Shown here one piece after another: positions 62,301 to 64,000 of a stretch of 64,000 nucleotides of DNA. Source of the stretch: Paragordius varius (lineage: Eukaryota > Nematomorpha); assembly GCA_964247055.1 (NCBI GenBank), contig OZ176054.1, forward strand, positions 10,788,001 to 10,852,000, in the 5' to 3' direction. The notes below the pieces were generated by a model, which saw nothing but the letters and a program-made list of their open reading frames with translations, was not told the DNA's origin and did no database searches. The translations under genes were made by a program, and so were the position numbers. Positions within the stretch are counted from its first letter, which is position 1, and every line of letters starts with the position of its first letter.

Positions 62301-63399
62301 TAAAATTTTGACTCTTTATACTGTAGGATGTGAGAGGGCGCTTAACAGGCGCTCTAAATAATCTAGGATCCCTAACAAACAAGGGAATGATTGGGAGTTT
62401 AATGCAGCCCACATTAGGATTATTAGTTTGATGGATTTCTTTGAAATTTTTAATAAATGATTGCGTTTCCTTGGTGACGACCACATTTTCTTGATTTAAA
62501 ATGTTGTTTGTTGACTTTTTTGCAAAATTGGTAAAACACGCTTTATTCAATTGTATATCTCGGGCTAATTTTTTAAGTTCCAACCAAATGGTACTTTGCC
62601 TCTTTAATAGCTCTTTGTTTCTAAAAAATTACGTTTGGGGTAAAAAAATATTAATGTCAATACAATAGGAACAGTAATCTAATACTTTTCATTATTTCGA
62701 TAACAATCACTCCACCACTGTAAGGGATTAGGGTTGGAATCTAAAATAATATAAAGCATATAAATAGTTTAGGCAATAAAATTTGCGATAATTTTTATAA
62801 AACATTGTATCAACCGCTTAAAGAACTCAAAGATATCAAAATAACTGATTGTTTGAACATCCATCCGCACAATAATTACGTTTCTACTTCCAAACACTTT
62901 GCATTAAAAGTCAAGTCCATACTATATATATCATTCTTCCCAAAATATATTATTAGGAATACTATTTTTTTTTGTTAGTATGTCAAAAAAACTCTTTCTA
63001 AATTAAAATTTTATATGAAAATGGGAAGAGAAAAACAATCACGGGACTAACCATTTTTTAACCGTCGTAAAATTAAATTGTGGGCCGGTTTCAATGTGTC
63101 CATGAGTAAACGCAAAGCCAATCTCCCAGTTAATCGAAATCGAATGAGCCGATTTTTAAGGAGCGTTATAGAGGCATAATTTTTATTAGCCATGCTTGAA
63201 TTATTTTCAAATTGAATGCAATGTGTTACATTGTGGGAATTTAGGGGCTTTTTATAGCTGTTGTTATTCAAAGGGTTACATTTAGGGTTTTGTGGATTAT
63301 TATCAACTATACGCAAAACATTTTTAACATTTTGAAGGAGTCGCTGTTCGCGTTCGTTAAATTTAAGAACTTTGGATATGATTGGGCTTTGGTCTTTCT
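59351..63399 (-). CDS. POP1: POP1, large protein subunit of RNase P / RNase MRP, 5' partial
   Basis: Seven phase-consistent exons: 63052-63399, 62686-62740 (55-bp micro-exon), 62322-62620, 61828-62094, 61548-61670, 61089-61211 and 59351-60618 (stop). They encode about 827 residues. POP1 landmarks occur in order: IRFRLTGRLALRLLMDTLK, PLQWWSDCYRNNE, VRDPRLFRAPVKRP, LSKLSDSQLNRWRKERSL, YIPILLVL, then RWEYGWSWDLIIPANWAMPF (POPLD domain), LTLIYAGALPVGLREQNAIS and EEFARAQKLAFQRKP. The C-terminal domain ends LLGYTVTGQYSLRQGKDIGH, GYISL and ITIELA, as in human POP1. POP1 binds the catalytic RNA in the nucleolus for tRNA 5' processing and pre-rRNA cleavage. The N-terminal conserved block (RFHM..KKWGY in human) lies beyond the right edge. 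The internal linker of the last exon is unusually divergent. Confidence 0.92.
60835..61080 (+). mobile_element. TA-type MITE, family B copy f, in a POP1 intron
   Basis: Left TATTTATAGTTCAAATTCC, central ATATCTTTATGGCATAG, right GGGTGAATTTGATTTGTAAATG. It fills more than half of the 470-bp intron 60619-61088. Its right end stops eight bases from the POP1 exon 61089-61211, next to the donor GTAATT. Confidence 0.75.
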
Positions 63400-64000
63400 C
63401 TATAAGATGGTAGATATTAGATATTATACAATACAACAGACAAAAAAGATTTGTGATAAATTAAATATTAAAAATCTTATTGAATATAAAATTAATTGTT
63501 TTAATATATTAACAAATTGCATTCAAAATCAACCATTATATCAATGCAATATAGTAAAACAAATATTCCATAAATCTATAAAATTTCTGTTACTGTCATA
63601 TTAATAATAAACGATTTCAATAGTAGTTAAAATTATATGATTAACAGGCATTTAAATTTAAAACTCTGGTTTGAGGATATTATAATATGAAATAGTTAAC
63701 AGTCATATAAATGTTCAGAAATATTATTTCTATCCTGTAAGCAATAATTCGATTTCGGATAGATTCTTTCCAAACAGTTTTAAGATTTTAGACAATTAAT
63801 CACACAACAGCTTCTGAAATATCAAAGATTTTTTTATATGTAAACTATGTATCAGGATTTTTTTGGGCTGCCTTAAAGTGTAGAAAAGTTATATCATTTT
63901 TGTGTTTGCTTAACAAATTTTCTGATGTAGGCTAATTTTTAAAAGATATAAAATATTATATTCGAAGGAAAATCCAAATTTTTATTAAAATTATTATGGA
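63400..64000. other. Intron of POP1, right edge
   Basis: No further POP1 exon could be recognised here. The plus-strand frame 63290-63604 overlaps the POP1 exon and is a shadow. Confidence 0.35.

Overview
The window is a roughly three-quarters A+T, intron-rich, transposon-dense piece of a metazoan nuclear genome. There is no operon structure, ribosome binding site or prokaryotic gene. Long introns with short phase-matched exons, EGF-like and trypsin-like domains, POP1 and TMEM184 homologues, a RTE/CR1-like LINE, several MITE families and hammerhead-type repeats point to an invertebrate. The divergence of the host proteins suggests a fast-evolving lineage (parasitic flatworm, orthonectid or myxozoan-like), but the sequence alone does not settle the phylum.

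Layout. 0.86-9.03 kb (+): the 3' part of a secreted EGF-like / serine-protease-homologue gene with a degenerate catalytic triad. Its large intron holds a TTAA-flanked MITE split by a 5'-truncated LINE, and a later intron holds a 103-bp hammerhead-ribozyme hairpin. 12.2-13.3 kb (+): two neighbouring genes for small secreted Gly/Phe-rich peptides. 14-34 kb: mostly non-coding and repeat-filled (MITEs, a hAT MITE with near-matching 8-bp target duplication, a 2.2-kb composite inverted element, a second hammerhead hairpin), with a tentative divergent minus-strand gene whose last three visible exons faintly recall TMEM231. 34.4 kb (+): a small single-pass membrane protein. 36.7-38.5 kb (-): a TMEM184-family seven-helix protein. 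42 kb (+): a small N/Q/P/Y-rich protein.

44.2-55.1 kb (-): an eight-exon gene, phase-consistent at six of its seven junctions and ambiguous at one, for a protein with a basic disordered N-terminus and a long C-terminal coiled coil. Its introns hold a GIY-YIG-coding inverted repeat, a hAT MITE and a tandem 317-bp array of about 20-nt periodic inverted repeats. 59.4-63.4 kb (-): seven exons of POP1, the large protein subunit of RNase P/MRP, continuing off the right edge.

The genes look functionally unrelated (housekeeping RNA processing, membrane, extracellular and cytoskeletal-type proteins). What ties the region together is its repeats: six copies of a TTAA-type MITE, six of a TA-type MITE, three hAT MITEs, two TA-flanked palindromic MITEs and two hammerhead hairpins. 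In two places a MITE end lies at or beside a splice donor, which raises the possibility that MITEs supply splice sites in this genome.
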